Notes: generated by a model not told the origin, from the letters alone. Numbered from the stretch's first letter, positions 18,244-28,688 are shown. The stretch: DNA of 64,000 nt from Ignavibacteriales bacterium (GCA_020635275.1 JACKAA010000002.1:62001-126000); one strand, 5' to 3'. Numbers and translations are program-made.

Positions 18244-20046
18244 ATGAAATTATTATTTATTGTTTTAATTATTGTCACAAATATTTGTGTAGCTCAATCT
18301 GAATTAGAGTATAACTTAGATAGTGTTGTTGTTTCAACAAATCGCGTTCCTCTAAATTTTTCAGAGTTTGGAAGAACTATTAATCTTCTGTCACAAAGAG
18401 ATATTGAATTACTTCCAAGTACCAATGTCTATGATCTACTTGATCAAATTAGCGGCGTTGACATTAAACAAAGAGGACCTGAAGGAGTTCAGGCTGATGT
18501 TTCTATTAGAGGCGGTAATTTTGAACAGACATTAATATTAATTGACGGTGTAAAACTAATTGATCCGCAAACAGGTCACCATAATATGAACTTGCCGGTT
18601 GCATTAAGCCAAATTGAAAGAGTAGAAATACTAAAGGGACAAGGAACAAAATCTTACGGAGCAAATGCATTTAGCGGAGCAATTAATTTAATTACAAAAA
18701 AAAGCGGAAATGATAAAATAGGTTTTGAACTTTCCGGTGGAGAAAATAATTTTTATACCTTAGGATTAAATTCCTCCTTAAACATTGGAAATACTTTTCA
18801 TAATTTTTCTTTTTCAAAAAGTAAATCTGATGGTTACAGATTAAATACTGGGTTTGAAAATTATTTACTTTCGGTAGACAATTCTTTTAAGTTCTCTAAT
18901 ATAGTATTAAATACAATTTATGGATTTTCTGATAAGGATTTTGGGGCCAATAGTTTTTATTCAATAAGATTTCCAAATCAAGCTGAAAAAACAAAAACTC
19001 ACTTTGCTTCAGTTACATCAGATATAAATTTCAATTCATTTATTGTTAAACCAAAAATTCGCTGGCGAACTAATAGCGATGAATTTGTACTTAATAAATT
19101 TAATCCTTCATTTTATAAAAATAATCACGAAACTACAGTTTACGGTGGAGAGTTAGAAATATCAACAAATTTAATTGGCGGTACAACAAGTTTTGGAACT
19201 GATTACGATTTTGATAAAATTCAAAGCAGTAATTTGGGAAATCATAAAAGAACTAAGCTCAGCTTTTTTATTGAACAGAATTCAAATTTGACAAATAATT
19301 TTAAGATAGGAATTGGCGGATTTTTATATAAATATACAAACACAAATTGGAATTTTTGGCCCGGAATTGATATTGCTTATAACCTTATTGATAAGATCAA
19401 AATTTTTGCAAACTATGGTAAAGCTTTTAGAATTCCTTCTTATACTGAATTATATTATAGTGATCCGGCAAATTTGGGTAACGAAAATTTATTACCTGAA
19501 GAATCATCTAACTATGAATTGGGCATTAATTATTTTTCAAAAAGTTTACTATTGCATTTTTCTTACTTTAGAAAGGAAGGTAAAAATTTAATTGACTACG
19601 TTTATGATAATTCTGATAGTATTTGGAAAGCTCAAAATTTTACTAAAATTAATACTAATGGATTAGAAGTTTCAATCGACTTTTTAATGGGTAATTTCTT
19701 AGGGTTTCTTGAAAAAACAAAAATTGATTATACATATCTTAAATCTGATAAAATAGATTTAGGAGAATTATCAAAATATACACTTGATTTTTTAAATCAT
19801 GATCTTACAATTTCAATATTACATAAATTGCCTTTTGAAGTGGAACAAAGTTGGTCATTAAATTATGAAGATAGAATTATTTTAGATAATCACTTTACAA
19901 TTGATACTAAAATAACTAAGAAGATAAATAATATATTATTTTTTGTAAATGTCTCTAATGTATTGAATAAATCTTACCAAGAAATTCCTGGAATTCCATT
20001 GCCCGGAAGATGGATTATTGGAGGAATTAAATTTAATATTTTATAG
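18244..20046 (+). CDS. TonB-dependent outer-membrane receptor
   Basis: Gated outer-membrane transporter. A signal peptide (residues 1-18, ending in CVAQS) is followed by the plug domain (about residues 25-145) with VYDLLDQISGVDIKQRG, DVSIRGG, ILIDGVKL and VEILKGQGTKSYGANAFSG, then a beta-barrel to residue 600. The barrel ends with IIGGIKFNIL, a terminal strand with alternating hydrophobics. The short length and plug sequence resemble BtuB-like receptors, but the upstream 210 bases hold no cobalamin riboswitch that I can see, so the substrate is unknown. The preceding gap (18056-18243) is AT-rich with no recognised element. A diheme cytochrome gene follows. Confidence 0.92.
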   Translation: MKLLFIVLIIVTNICVAQSELEYNLDSVVVSTNRVPLNFSEFGRTINLLSQRDIELLPSTNVYDLLDQISGVDIKQRGPEGVQADVSIRGGNFEQTLILIDGVKLIDPQTGHHNMNLPVALSQIERVEILKGQGTKSYGANAFSGAINLITKKSGNDKIGFELSGGENNFYTLGLNSSLNIGNTFHNFSFSKSKSDGYRLNTGFENYLLSVDNSFKFSNIVLNTIYGFSDKDFGANSFYSIRFPNQAEKTKTHFASVTSDINFNSFIVKPKIRWRTNSDEFVLNKFNPSFYKNNHETTVYGGELEISTNLIGGTTSFGTDYDFDKIQSSNLGNHKRTKLSFFIEQNSNLTNNFKIGIGGFLYKYTNTNWNFWPGIDIAYNLIDKIKIFANYGKAFRIPSYTELYYSDPANLGNENLLPEESSNYELGINYFSKSLLLHFSYFRKEGKNLIDYVYDNSDSIWKAQNFTKINTNGLEVSIDFLMGNFLGFLEKTKIDYTYLKSDKIDLGELSKYTLDFLNHDLTISILHKLPFEVEQSWSLNYEDRIILDNHFTIDTKITKKINNILFFVNVSNVLNKSYQEIPGIPLPGRWIIGGIKFNIL

Positions 20047-20116
20047 ATAATCATTGTTGATTTCACAAATTAATTTACCTAACTTTCTTTTTTTTAATAA
20101 GACAAGGGGGCTTATT

Positions 20117-21085
20117 ATGAATAAATATATTAAAATTTTGGGATCTTTAATTTCATTAATTTTTATTGTCACAGCACTTATAATCCTTTACATAAATTTT
20201 TCTTACCCAAATATTCCGCTTGATAATAGTTTTAAAGTAGAAATGACTGAACAAAATATTGAAAGAGGTAAATATTTAGTCAATTCAGTTAATGCTTGCT
20301 TCCACTGCCATTCAACTGTAGATTTTACAAAATTTTCTGGAAAAATTATTGAAAATGAAAAAGGTAAAGGCGGAAGGTATTATCCTGAAGAAGGTGGATT
20401 TCCGGGAAATTTTTATTCATCAAATATAACTCCATATAATTTAAAAGATTGGTCGGACGCTGAAATTTATAGAGCCATAACAAGTGGAGTAAACAAAAAT
20501 GGTGATGCACTTTTTCCGTTGATGCCATATCATGCTTATAAATATTTAACTCTTGATGATGCAAAATCAATTATTGCTTATCTTAGAACAATTAAGCCAA
20601 TAGAAGCAAAGTACAATAAATCTGAATTTACTTTTCCTTTTAGCTTAATTCTAAAAACAATACCAAATAAACCAGAGCCTACTGATAAGAGTTCTCTCAC
20701 AAATAATATTGAATACGGTAAATACTTAGTGAATATTGGTGGCTGTGAAGATTGTCATACGCCTTCTGAAGGTGGTACTCCAGACGAAAATATGAGATTT
20801 GCCGGGGGATTTGAAATACCAATGGAAACCGGAGGAATATGTAAAGCTGCGAATATTACTCCGGATAATGAAACCGGAATTGGTTCATGGACAAAAGAAA
20901 AATTTATACAGAGATTTAAGTTTTATCAAAACAATGATAGTTTAATTGTTAAAAGTGGTGGATTTAATTCTGAAATGCCATGGACCGTTTATGCAAATAT
21001 GACCGAAGAAGATCTAGGATCAATTTATGAGTATTTAAGGACTGTGAAACCAATAAAAAATAGAATTCAGAAATTTATTCCATAA
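20117..21085 (+). CDS. Membrane-anchored diheme cytochrome c
   Basis: Electron-transfer protein with two covalent heme sites, CFHCH near residue 57 and CEDCH near residue 208. One N-terminal membrane helix (about residues 7-28) anchors it with the hemes on the outer side. I choose ATG at 20117 because AAGGGGG lies just upstream; a longer frame back to 20054 lacks such a site. The two heme domains have similar layouts (YLV.....C..CH, then SSNITP or AANITP), which suggests an internal duplication. Its partner is unknown; no oxidase or dehydrogenase gene is adjacent. Confidence 0.9.
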   Translation: MNKYIKILGSLISLIFIVTALIILYINFSYPNIPLDNSFKVEMTEQNIERGKYLVNSVNACFHCHSTVDFTKFSGKIIENEKGKGGRYYPEEGGFPGNFYSSNITPYNLKDWSDAEIYRAITSGVNKNGDALFPLMPYHAYKYLTLDDAKSIIAYLRTIKPIEAKYNKSEFTFPFSLILKTIPNKPEPTDKSSLTNNIEYGKYLVNIGGCEDCHTPSEGGTPDENMRFAGGFEIPMETGGICKAANITPDNETGIGSWTKEKFIQRFKFYQNNDSLIVKSGGFNSEMPWTVYANMTEEDLGSIYEYLRTVKPIKNRIQKFIP

Positions 21086-21104
21086 ATTAATTCATTTTAT
21101 TTAT

Positions 21105-21127
21105 ATCGAGCTCATTAAGAGCTCGAT
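21105..21127. terminator. Hairpin between convergent genes
   Basis: ATCGAGCTC-ATTAA-GAGCTCGAT, a perfect 9-bp stem with AT-rich flanks, between the cytochrome gene and the small minus-strand gene. Probably works in both directions. Confidence 0.8.
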
Positions 21128-21142
21128 TAATTTTAAATAAAA

Positions 21143-21382
21143 TTATTCTGCATTTTTATTTCTGTTATTTATATTAATTTGTTCTCTTTTCATAACGATT
21201 CCGCCTTTTTCTACACTGAAACCATTACGATTTAGCCACTTTATAACGTTATGATAGTCTTCTAATCTATTTCTGGCAACAACTAAATCTTCTAAATAAT
21301 TACCATCTTTTTTTGATTGTGCTTGATGGCGATACATATTATCAATAGATTGTTTTACCTTTTGTGCATAAGATCTCGGCAC
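21143..21382 (-). CDS. Small basic hypothetical protein, 79 aa
   Basis: Unrecognised. Predicted start is GTG at 21382 with a strong purine run (GGGGGG) 5 bases upstream. The protein is hydrophilic and largely helical, with a central YLEDLVVARNRLEDYHNVIKW segment, a possible winged-helix-like end (NRNGFSVEKGGIVMKRE) and an Asn/Lys-rich tail. It is single-copy in this window, and the good ribosome-binding site supports it as a real gene. Role unknown. Confidence 0.55.
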   Translation of the reverse strand: MPRSYAQKVKQSIDNMYRHQAQSKKDGNYLEDLVVARNRLEDYHNVIKWLNRNGFSVEKGGIVMKREQININNRNKNAE

Positions 21383-21590
21383 GCATTCCCCCCTTTAATT
21401 TTAATATTAAAGATTATTCATAATATTAGTAAATTCTTAATTTTTATTCAATTTTGCTAAATCCTTTAAGAATTTTCCAATTTAGTTATTCATCATTTAT
21501 TTCAATTTTTATTTTTCACTCCTCTTATTGACCTTTTGCCAAATCTATATTCACATTCTAATTTCTAAATTCTGCATTCTACATTTAAAA

Positions 21591-21610
21591 ACTACCACAT
21601 GTGGCAGTTG
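21591..21610 (+). promoter_or_regulatory. 20-bp palindromic box upstream of fibre gene 1
   Basis: ACTACCACATGTGGCAGTTG. First of five copies of an ACTACC...GGTAGTTG-like box. A TTATCTTGC element starts 20 bases after the box end, and the gene starts 57 bases after it. Confidence 0.65.
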
Positions 21611-21666
21611 ATTTGATTTAGGTCTTAATTTATCTTGCATTCGTAAATAGGACAAGGAGACTTAAT

Positions 21667-23310
21667 ATGAAATTCATATTTTTTATCATATTTTTAATTG
21701 TTTTCACTTTTACTTTTTCATTTGCGCAAGAAGTTGTTAAAAACGAGAAAAACAAAAAAGCTGTCAACTCAACAATAAAAAATGAATCCACTCAGGCAGT
21801 TGAAGGTGATGTTACTTTTAGTGATGGAACAAATCAACTTTTAAGAATAACAGATGAAGGAACATTTGGAGCTATTCAATTTCAAAATGGAGTTCCTTCT
21901 GATGTAGCCAATAAACTATATAACGTTGGTGGTGCTCTCCATTTTAATGGAACAACACTTAACGTTGGGGGAATAAGTGCTATTAATGATCTTTCAGATG
22001 CAAAATCTGATGGATCTTCAGTATTTCTTGGAGCATTTGCAGGTACAAATAATACAAGTTCTTCATATTCTAATACTGGTGTTGGAATAAATGTTCTATT
22101 TTCAAATGATACAGGGACTGAAAATACTGCACTAGGTTATTATTCACTTAATTCAAATACATCAGGAACTTATAATACAGCAATCGGAGCTAATTCTCTG
22201 AGATCTAACACAAATGCAAGTTATAATACGGCAATTGGTTATTATTCGCTTAATTCAAACACAACTGGGCAAAATAATACGGCTATTGGAAGCGAAGCCC
22301 TTAGAGATAACACAAACGGAATGGATAACATAGCTATTGGAGAAACTTCATTACTTAAAAATACTAATGGTAAAAATAATACGGCCATTGGAAACTCTTC
22401 ACTTCAAAACAATATTTCTGGTGAAAATAATACAGCTATTGGGTATAATTCGGGTTCTAAAACTTTAGGTAACGGAAATATCTTTATAGGTTACAGTGCT
22501 GGCTCTAATGAAACAGGCAGTAATAAATTATATATAGAAAATTCAAATTCCGTTGATCCATTAATTTACGGTAATTTTACTGATGATTCGATTAAAATAA
22601 ATGGAAATTTATATGTTACTGAAAATGCTGCTATTGGAGTAGATAACATATCTGAATACAATTCCTTATCAGTTGGTTTAAATAATCAAGCAAGTGGTTT
22701 TCAAAGTATAACTGCTGGTGTAGATAATTTTACATTTGGTTACCAGACAGCAGCCTTTGGGAAAGGATTAAAGACATACCATTACTTAGCAACTGCTGTG
22801 GGAAGATATAATGCCGGTGGTGACGAATTAACTCCAAATCAAATAGATTGGAACGAAGATGACCCACTATTTGAGATTGGAAATGGAACCGATGATGCTA
22901 ACAGATCTAATGCACTGACCGTGTTAAAAAATGGAAATGTAGGGATCGGGAAATTTGATCCAACTAATAAATTTGAAGTAAATGGAACTTCCAAGTTAAA
23001 AAATTTGATTGTCGGAAATAACGGTACTGAAATTTCAGAAATTATAGAAATTACTGGTACTCTCTCAAGTTCTGATGAAACAACGGTTGCATATCCAAAC
23101 ACAACATATGATAAAACAAATTCACGCATATTAAGTCTTGAGCTTAAACAAAACCTTACTAATGATTGGGTACCAAGTGGATATTATGCAAATACTACTG
23201 GTAACGAATTTATTTATTATAGACTTAAATCTTCTGGAATATATATTTATCACATTAATGCAGCTTTTTTTAATGAATATAGGATTGTAATTATGAAAGT
23301 GTCAAGTTAA
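21667..23310 (+). CDS. Secreted fibre-like protein with NTAIG repeats
   Basis: 547 aa. A signal peptide (residues 1-20, ending SFAQE) precedes an N-terminal module (about residues 45-100) with DGTNQLLRITDEG and NKLYNVGGALHF. This is followed by about eight repeats of roughly 22 residues built on N-T-A-I-G (NTAIGYYSLNSNT and relatives, about residues 135-270). Such repeats form trimeric beta-helices in YadA heads and phage tail fibres. The C-terminus (from about 455) has a domain ending in YRIVIMKVSS that is also seen in the gene at 42.2 kb. No S74 chaperone or T9SS tail is present. AAGGAG precedes the ATG. It stands immediately upstream of a histidine kinase gene. Structure or adhesion is likely, but function is unproven. 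Confidence 0.8.
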   Translation: MKFIFFIIFLIVFTFTFSFAQEVVKNEKNKKAVNSTIKNESTQAVEGDVTFSDGTNQLLRITDEGTFGAIQFQNGVPSDVANKLYNVGGALHFNGTTLNVGGISAINDLSDAKSDGSSVFLGAFAGTNNTSSSYSNTGVGINVLFSNDTGTENTALGYYSLNSNTSGTYNTAIGANSLRSNTNASYNTAIGYYSLNSNTTGQNNTAIGSEALRDNTNGMDNIAIGETSLLKNTNGKNNTAIGNSSLQNNISGENNTAIGYNSGSKTLGNGNIFIGYSAGSNETGSNKLYIENSNSVDPLIYGNFTDDSIKINGNLYVTENAAIGVDNISEYNSLSVGLNNQASGFQSITAGVDNFTFGYQTAAFGKGLKTYHYLATAVGRYNAGGDELTPNQIDWNEDDPLFEIGNGTDDANRSNALTVLKNGNVGIGKFDPTNKFEVNGTSKLKNLIVGNNGTEISEIIEITGTLSSSDETTVAYPNTTYDKTNSRILSLELKQNLTNDWVPSGYYANTTGNEFIYYRLKSSGIYIYHINAAFFNEYRIVIMKVSS

Positions 23311-23331
23311 ATTTTATTAGAATTGCTTTCC

Positions 23332-23366
23332 AAATCCCCAGTGCAAAAATTTGTTTGGGGATTTTT
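23332..23366 (+). terminator. Rho-independent terminator of fibre gene 1
   Basis: AAATCCCCA pairs with TGGGGATTT, followed by TTTTT-like sequence. It separates the fibre gene from the kinase gene. Confidence 0.85.
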
Positions 23367-23467
23367 ATATTCATCTTGACCAAAATCACATCAACTTTTT
23401 ATTGAAATAATTTATCTTTCCTTTTAACTTCTTACATTCTTTAATTTTTTTATCATTCTATTATCTA

Positions 23468-26380
23468 ATGAATAAGCTTAAAGTTATTTATTTATTATTT
23501 ATTACATTAAATCAAATATCCGCTCAAATTAATATTCACAAAAATATTACTACAGAAAATGGTTTAATTAATGCACAAGTATCTGCAATTCTGCAAGACA
23601 GCAAAGGTTACATTTGGTTTGGGACTTATGATGGAGTAAGTAAATGGGATGGTAATCACTTTGAGAATTATCAAACTCATAATGGAATGTTATCTTCTGC
23701 AATTCTTGATATTAAAGAAGGTCCAGATGGAAAAATATACTTCGCAAACTATCAAGGTGGTATAATTGTTTATGATAATGGAATTTTAGATACAATAAAT
23801 GCAAAGAATGGATTAGTTACAAATGTAGTAATGTGTATTGCTGTATTACAAAACAATGATATTCTATTTGGGTCTTACGGAAATAAAATTACAAAATTGC
23901 ACAATGGCATTTTATCAAATTGGAGTGAAGAAGTTGGATTTCCAGATGATAAATATTATTCAGTACGCGATGTTTATCAGGATCCGAACGGAACAATTTA
24001 TTTTGCCACACAAAATGGATTGGTTATTTATGAAAACAACGCTTTCAAAATTTTAACAATTAGAGATGGATTAAATAGTGATTTTGTTTTCGGCGTTGTT
24101 GGAAATGGGAAAGGAACAATTTATTTAAGCACATATAAAGGAATTAATAAAATTGTAAATGGAAAAGTTACTGATCTTACAAAAAACACTCCTTTCAATA
24201 ATGCATTTTCTAATAAAATTATTTTAACTAAAGATGGTACAATGTATTGTGCAACATCGGAAGGTATAGTCTCAGAGAAAAATGGAAAACTTAAGTTTTT
24301 TACTGAAGAAAATGGCTTAGCATATAATAACTGTTTTAGTGTTTTTGAAGATAATAATGAAATGATTTATTTTGGAACCAATGGAAAAGGATTTAATATT
24401 TATAATCCTAAAGAAAAAATTATTAGTTATAATTTAACTACCGGTCTTCCCAATGAAAGTATATGGTCAATATTAAAATCTACTGATGGAACATTATATT
24501 TGGGTTCAGTCGAAGGCTTAATTATAAATAAAAATAATAGATATCAATTATTAAATAAAAATAATGGACTTGGCGGAAACTTTATAAGAGTATTAAAAGA
24601 AAGTAATGACGGAAGTATTTTAATTGGTACTAAAACCGGCTTCAGTATATTAAAAAAAAATAAAATTGAAAATTTTAGTTTAGAAAATGATAAAGGGATA
24701 AACCAAGTTTATTCTATTTTAGAAACTGAATCTGGAGAAATTTATCTTGGAACCCAAACAGGAATAACAGTTATTAAAGATGGTAAGGAAGTCAGAAATA
24801 AATCTGAGTTAATTACAAATGGTATTAATAAAGGTTTGGAAAGTGCTTTCGTGTATTCAATATCTCAAACTAATTCTGGCATGTTAATATTCAGTTCTCT
24901 AAATGGAGTTACTACATATTACAAGAATAATTTCAATTTCTTCACAACACAAAAAGGATTGGTTGATAATGCCGCAAACACAACTCACGTTAGTTCAGAT
25001 GGCTCAATTTGGATTGGGACATTAAAAGGAATAAATATAATTAGAGATGGAAAAGTAACCGATACAATTGATGTTAATGATGGTTTAAGCAATAACTCAA
25101 TTGCAGATATTGAAGAAGATAAAGAAGGAAAAGTTTTTGTTGCAACTTATCACGGATTAAATATTCTCACCAAAAAAAATGATTCATATAAGATTAATCA
25201 GCTTTATAAAAGAGATGGATTAATTGGAGATGATTTTACACATGAAGGAACATTTTTAGATAATGACGGAAATTTATGGTTAGGAACTCTTACAGGTGTT
25301 TCAAAATATAACCCAAGTGCAGACAATCCAATTAAATCGCCGCCAAAGTTATATTTAACCGGCTTACAATTATTTAATAATGAAATTTCACTTTCAAGAT
25401 TTAAGGAGAATCCTCAACTAAGTTATGACGAAAACTTTCTAAATTTTATTTATACAGGAATCAATTTGTCTGCTCCTGAAAAGGTGAAATATCAATATAT
25501 GCTCTCAGGAATAGATAAAAATTGGGTAGAGACCAATAACAATTTTGCACCATACACAAATCTTGATGACGGAAATTATATATTCCAAGTTAAAGCTAGT
25601 AATGAATGGGGGTATTGGAGTGAACCGACAAAATTATCCTTTACAATAAATCCGGCATGGTGGGAAACCTGGTGGTTTTACACAATTACTATATTAAGCA
25701 TTGCTGGATTTATCGCTTTCGTAGCTTCATATCGATATAGACATTTACTTGCAATTGAAAAAGTACGGACAAAAATTTCAACTGATTTACACGACAGCAT
25801 TGGTTCCGGCTTAACTGAAATTACTTTTCTTTCTGAAATGGTAAAATCACAAGTAAAGGATAATGTACATGCAAATAAAGGATTGAACAATATTTCAGGA
25901 ATTTCAAAAACATTGATTGATGAAATGCGGGATATTGTTTGGCTGGTAAATCCAAATAAAGATACACTTAAAGATTTGTTTTACAGATTGCAAGATTCTT
26001 ATCAAGAAGCATTAAATTTTTCTAACATGAATTTAATTGTAAATGGAATTGATAAACTATCAAATATTCGTTTGCCTATGAGTTACAGACAGAATATTTA
26101 TTTAATGTTTAAAGAAGCAATTAATAATTCAATAAAATACAGCAAGTGCAATACAGTTGAAATAAATGTTAAAACAGATTCAAATAAACTTTGTATTGAA
26201 TTAGTGGATGATGGCAAAGGTTTTGATATTAAAAACACAAAATTTGGCAATGGAATTAATAATATTAGAAAAAGAGCAAAAGCTGTTAATGGGCTAGTTG
26301 AAATAATTTCTTCAATAAACCAAGGAACAAGAATAAAATTTGAAGGTAGGTTTAATAAATTAAGAATTTCTGATGTATAA
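23468..26380 (+). CDS. Reg_prop / Y_Y_Y sensor histidine kinase 1
   Basis: Membrane sensor kinase, 970 aa. Signal peptide residues 1-20; then about 600 residues of regulator-propeller repeats forming the external sensor, with recurring motifs such as GYIWFGTYDGVSKWDG and GLYNN-like strands; a Y_Y_Y domain (about 630-730, ending in NPAWWETWWF); one membrane helix (about 735-757); a HisKA_3 dimerisation domain with phospho-acceptor His775 in DLHDSIG; and an ATPase domain with N-box EAINNSIKYSK (about 882) and DDGKGFD. Unlike Bacteroides hybrid sensors it has no fused receiver or AraC domain, so it must act through a separate regulator, most likely the LuxR-type one 219 bases downstream. No Shine-Dalgarno precedes the ATG. 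Confidence 0.92.
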   Translation: MNKLKVIYLLFITLNQISAQINIHKNITTENGLINAQVSAILQDSKGYIWFGTYDGVSKWDGNHFENYQTHNGMLSSAILDIKEGPDGKIYFANYQGGIIVYDNGILDTINAKNGLVTNVVMCIAVLQNNDILFGSYGNKITKLHNGILSNWSEEVGFPDDKYYSVRDVYQDPNGTIYFATQNGLVIYENNAFKILTIRDGLNSDFVFGVVGNGKGTIYLSTYKGINKIVNGKVTDLTKNTPFNNAFSNKIILTKDGTMYCATSEGIVSEKNGKLKFFTEENGLAYNNCFSVFEDNNEMIYFGTNGKGFNIYNPKEKIISYNLTTGLPNESIWSILKSTDGTLYLGSVEGLIINKNNRYQLLNKNNGLGGNFIRVLKESNDGSILIGTKTGFSILKKNKIENFSLENDKGINQVYSILETESGEIYLGTQTGITVIKDGKEVRNKSELITNGINKGLESAFVYSISQTNSGMLIFSSLNGVTTYYKNNFNFFTTQKGLVDNAANTTHVSSDGSIWIGTLKGINIIRDGKVTDTIDVNDGLSNNSIADIEEDKEGKVFVATYHGLNILTKKNDSYKINQLYKRDGLIGDDFTHEGTFLDNDGNLWLGTLTGVSKYNPSADNPIKSPPKLYLTGLQLFNNEISLSRFKENPQLSYDENFLNFIYTGINLSAPEKVKYQYMLSGIDKNWVETNNNFAPYTNLDDGNYIFQVKASNEWGYWSEPTKLSFTINPAWWETWWFYTITILSIAGFIAFVASYRYRHLLAIEKVRTKISTDLHDSIGSGLTEITFLSEMVKSQVKDNVHANKGLNNISGISKTLIDEMRDIVWLVNPNKDTLKDLFYRLQDSYQEALNFSNMNLIVNGIDKLSNIRLPMSYRQNIYLMFKEAINNSIKYSKCNTVEINVKTDSNKLCIELVDDGKGFDIKNTKFGNGINNIRKRAKAVNGLVEIISSINQGTRIKFEGRFNKLRISDV

Positions 26381-26410
26381 TTTATAGAAAACAGTACTTA
26401 ATAAAAGATC

Positions 26411-26499
26411 TGTCATCACGAGTGAATTCAACTTTCGTAGGCATTAGCGGAGCGATATCATTAAAAAGATTGTTTCGTCGAAAACTCCTTGCAATGATC
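26411..26499. repeat. Dispersed repeat, TGTCATCACGAG type
   Basis: Begins TGTCATCACGAG and ends CTCCTTGCAATGATC, with complementary ends and an internal inverted repeat. It resembles the element at 35816-35888 and lies between the kinase and regulator genes. Confidence 0.65.
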
Positions 26500-26598
26500 A
26501 ATTATTAGTGCTTAAGCTGATGATCTTTTGATATTTTTAATTTTTTATTAATGATTTAGTTCTTACTACAAAATGAATTTTTCAATAAATTTATTGCT

Positions 26599-27234
26599 AT
26601 GATAAACGTAATAATAGTAGAAGATAAGGATTTTATTCGTGAAGGACTAGAATTACTTCTAAACAGTAATGAAGGATTCAATTGCATTGGTGCATTCCCT
26701 AGTTGTGAAGAAATGCTTGCTAATGTTGAAGAGTTAATCCCGGATATTATTTTAATGGATTTAGGTTTACCCGGAATGTCTGGAATAGAAGGGACAAAAA
26801 AAGTAAAGAAAATTCTGCCATCAACTAATGTTATTGTGTTTACCATCCACGAAGAGAGTGATAAAGTTTTTGAAGCACTAATATCTGGAGCTTCAGGTTA
26901 TTTAATAAAGACCACACCGCATGAAGAAATTCTACTTTCAATAAAAGATGCTTATGATGGCGGTTCGCCAATGAATTCAAACATTGCAAAAAAAATGGTT
27001 GAACTGCTTCGCGCAATAAATGAAGATAAAAAAGAAAAGGAAGAATTACTTTCTGAAAGAGAAAATGAAGTTTTAACAGCACTAGCTCAAGGAAAAGGTT
27101 ATAAGCAAATTGCAGAAACTTTATTTATAAGTTCACATACTGTAAGATATCACATTAGAAATATTTATGAAAAATTTAACGTAAATACACAAACTGCTGC
27201 AATCGCTATTGCAATAAAAAAAGGATTAATTTAA
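26599..27234 (+). CDS. LuxR/NarL-type response regulator 1
   Basis: 211 aa. Receiver domain with acidic pocket E8/D9, phospho-acceptor Asp54 in LMDLGLPG, the Thr switch (VFTIHEES) and the conserved Lys (GYLIKTT). C-terminal LuxR helix-turn-helix: LSERENEVLTALAQG, then the recognition region IAETLFISSHTVRYHIRNIY. Partner of the upstream kinase by position. It is highly similar in layout to the second regulator at 41 kb, including HEESDK and ASGYLIK. DNA-binding proteins of this type usually recognise short palindromes. No Shine-Dalgarno is visible. Confidence 0.95.
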   Translation: MINVIIVEDKDFIREGLELLLNSNEGFNCIGAFPSCEEMLANVEELIPDIILMDLGLPGMSGIEGTKKVKKILPSTNVIVFTIHEESDKVFEALISGASGYLIKTTPHEEILLSIKDAYDGGSPMNSNIAKKMVELLRAINEDKKEKEELLSERENEVLTALAQGKGYKQIAETLFISSHTVRYHIRNIYEKFNVNTQTAAIAIAIKKGLI

Positions 27235-27237
27235 TCT

Positions 27238-28440
27238 CTATTTAAATGTTTCAAGCCAATCGATCAATCCAACAATTGACGGAAATATAGATGATCCGTG
27301 TGTTCCGCCCGGAATTGTAGTAAGCTGAACATTAGAACCTTTAGAACTAAAAACTTCTTCAGCTTTTATGGCATTAAAATAAAACACAGCATCATCCTTG
27401 TCTCCATGAAAAAAATGTATTGGTGCTGATGGTGTCCAATTTAACAAAGTATTATCCGTTAGAGCTTTTCTAAGTTCAGATTCATTTCCAAATAAATAAT
27501 TATTAACAAATTCACTTTTTAGTAATTCTGATATTGATGAAGGAAGCTGATTAACAACTTCTTGAGTTGAATAACTACCATTGTAAAGTGTATTTACTGT
27601 AGTGTTATAAGGCGATTGAAAAAAATCATCTAATCTATTCCAATTATATATTTCGTTATAAGCTTTTAGAACATAAGCAACATAATATGGAGTGCTGTAT
27701 TCACCTCTCGATAAAATTGTATCTACAGTCCCAATAAAATCATATGGACCTGCCATTGGAGCAACACCGGTAAGAATAAATTCTCCTGAATAATTTTGCT
27801 CAATATCTTTTTGTGCCGCAAGTGTTAAATAGCCGCCTTCTGAATACCCTGCAAGAAATAAATTTCCGTTAAGTGAAATATTTTCATCGTTACTAAAATT
27901 TTTACCTGCTCTAATAAAATCAATAATTCCTGGAGTTAAAGATTCTGCATGCATATAAGGATGATCAACCTCAGAAACTCCAAAACCTAAATAGTCCGGA
28001 ACCAGCATAAAGTATCCCAACGAGCCAAATATTGCTCCTCCAATTCCTTCAAATGAATTTAAATAACTTACCGAGGCTGCATTGGATGATCTTGTTTCTG
28101 TTCCATGCTGTAAACTTAGAATTGAAAGATCATCTAAATCTTTGGGAACAAAGATTGCCCCGGAAGCAATTTGTTCATTATTAAAATAATCAGTAGTGTA
28201 ATATTCAACAGAAAAGACATCAACGCTATATTTCAAGTCGAGTGAAGTATTTGGAGAAATTGCATTTACAATAAACTGAATATCAGAAGTTGACAATGTG
28301 TTTCTTAGAGTTGATTCAATTATTTTTCCCCGATCATAAGAAGTTTCATTTAAGGGATTAGAATCATTATTATCACTGCACGAACTAATTAGAATTATTG
28401 CAAATAGAGTAAGAAAATAATTTGATTTTCTAAAAACCAT
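27238..28440 (-). CDS. Alpha/beta-hydrolase lipoprotein, secretory-lipase-like
   Basis: Predicted lipid-anchored esterase or lipase, 400 aa. Lipobox at residues 17-21 (LISSC) after a hydrophobic signal. The nucleophile elbow is GYSEGG near residue 200. A late acid is in HGDKDDAVFY and the catalytic His in GGTHGSS near residue 385. The oxyanion region LQHGTETRS and the PDYLGFG segment are typical of this fold. Two bases separate its stop from the convergent regulator gene, which is probably coincidental. Substrate unknown. The gap 28441-28688 is AT-rich and shows nothing that I recognise. Confidence 0.85.
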   Translation of the reverse strand: MVFRKSNYFLTLFAIILISSCSDNNDSNPLNETSYDRGKIIESTLRNTLSTSDIQFIVNAISPNTSLDLKYSVDVFSVEYYTTDYFNNEQIASGAIFVPKDLDDLSILSLQHGTETRSSNAASVSYLNSFEGIGGAIFGSLGYFMLVPDYLGFGVSEVDHPYMHAESLTPGIIDFIRAGKNFSNDENISLNGNLFLAGYSEGGYLTLAAQKDIEQNYSGEFILTGVAPMAGPYDFIGTVDTILSRGEYSTPYYVAYVLKAYNEIYNWNRLDDFFQSPYNTTVNTLYNGSYSTQEVVNQLPSSISELLKSEFVNNYLFGNESELRKALTDNTLLNWTPSAPIHFFHGDKDDAVFYFNAIKAEEVFSSKGSNVQLTTIPGGTHGSSIFPSIVGLIDWLETFK

Positions 28441-28688
28441 AATGTTTAAAATATTGTTAATAAAAGATACAAGTTAAGAAATAATTAACTAAAAGTTGAG
28501 ATTTCCTTTTTGATAACTAAAAAAGTTGTTCTAATATTTTAAATTGTGGCGAGCAAATTATGAGTTTGCAAGGTGTAGAGAAGAAAGTTTATAATATAAT
28601 TAATAAATTATTTTTTATACTTCTTTATATGCACACGCCAAGATCACATCTCTAAAAAATATTTTTTTCTATTTGATAATGGGATCTT

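Noticed and set aside
21667..23310. CRISPR array in the NTAIG repeat region
   Set aside because: Repeats are in-frame coding units that vary in sequence with no regular spacers.
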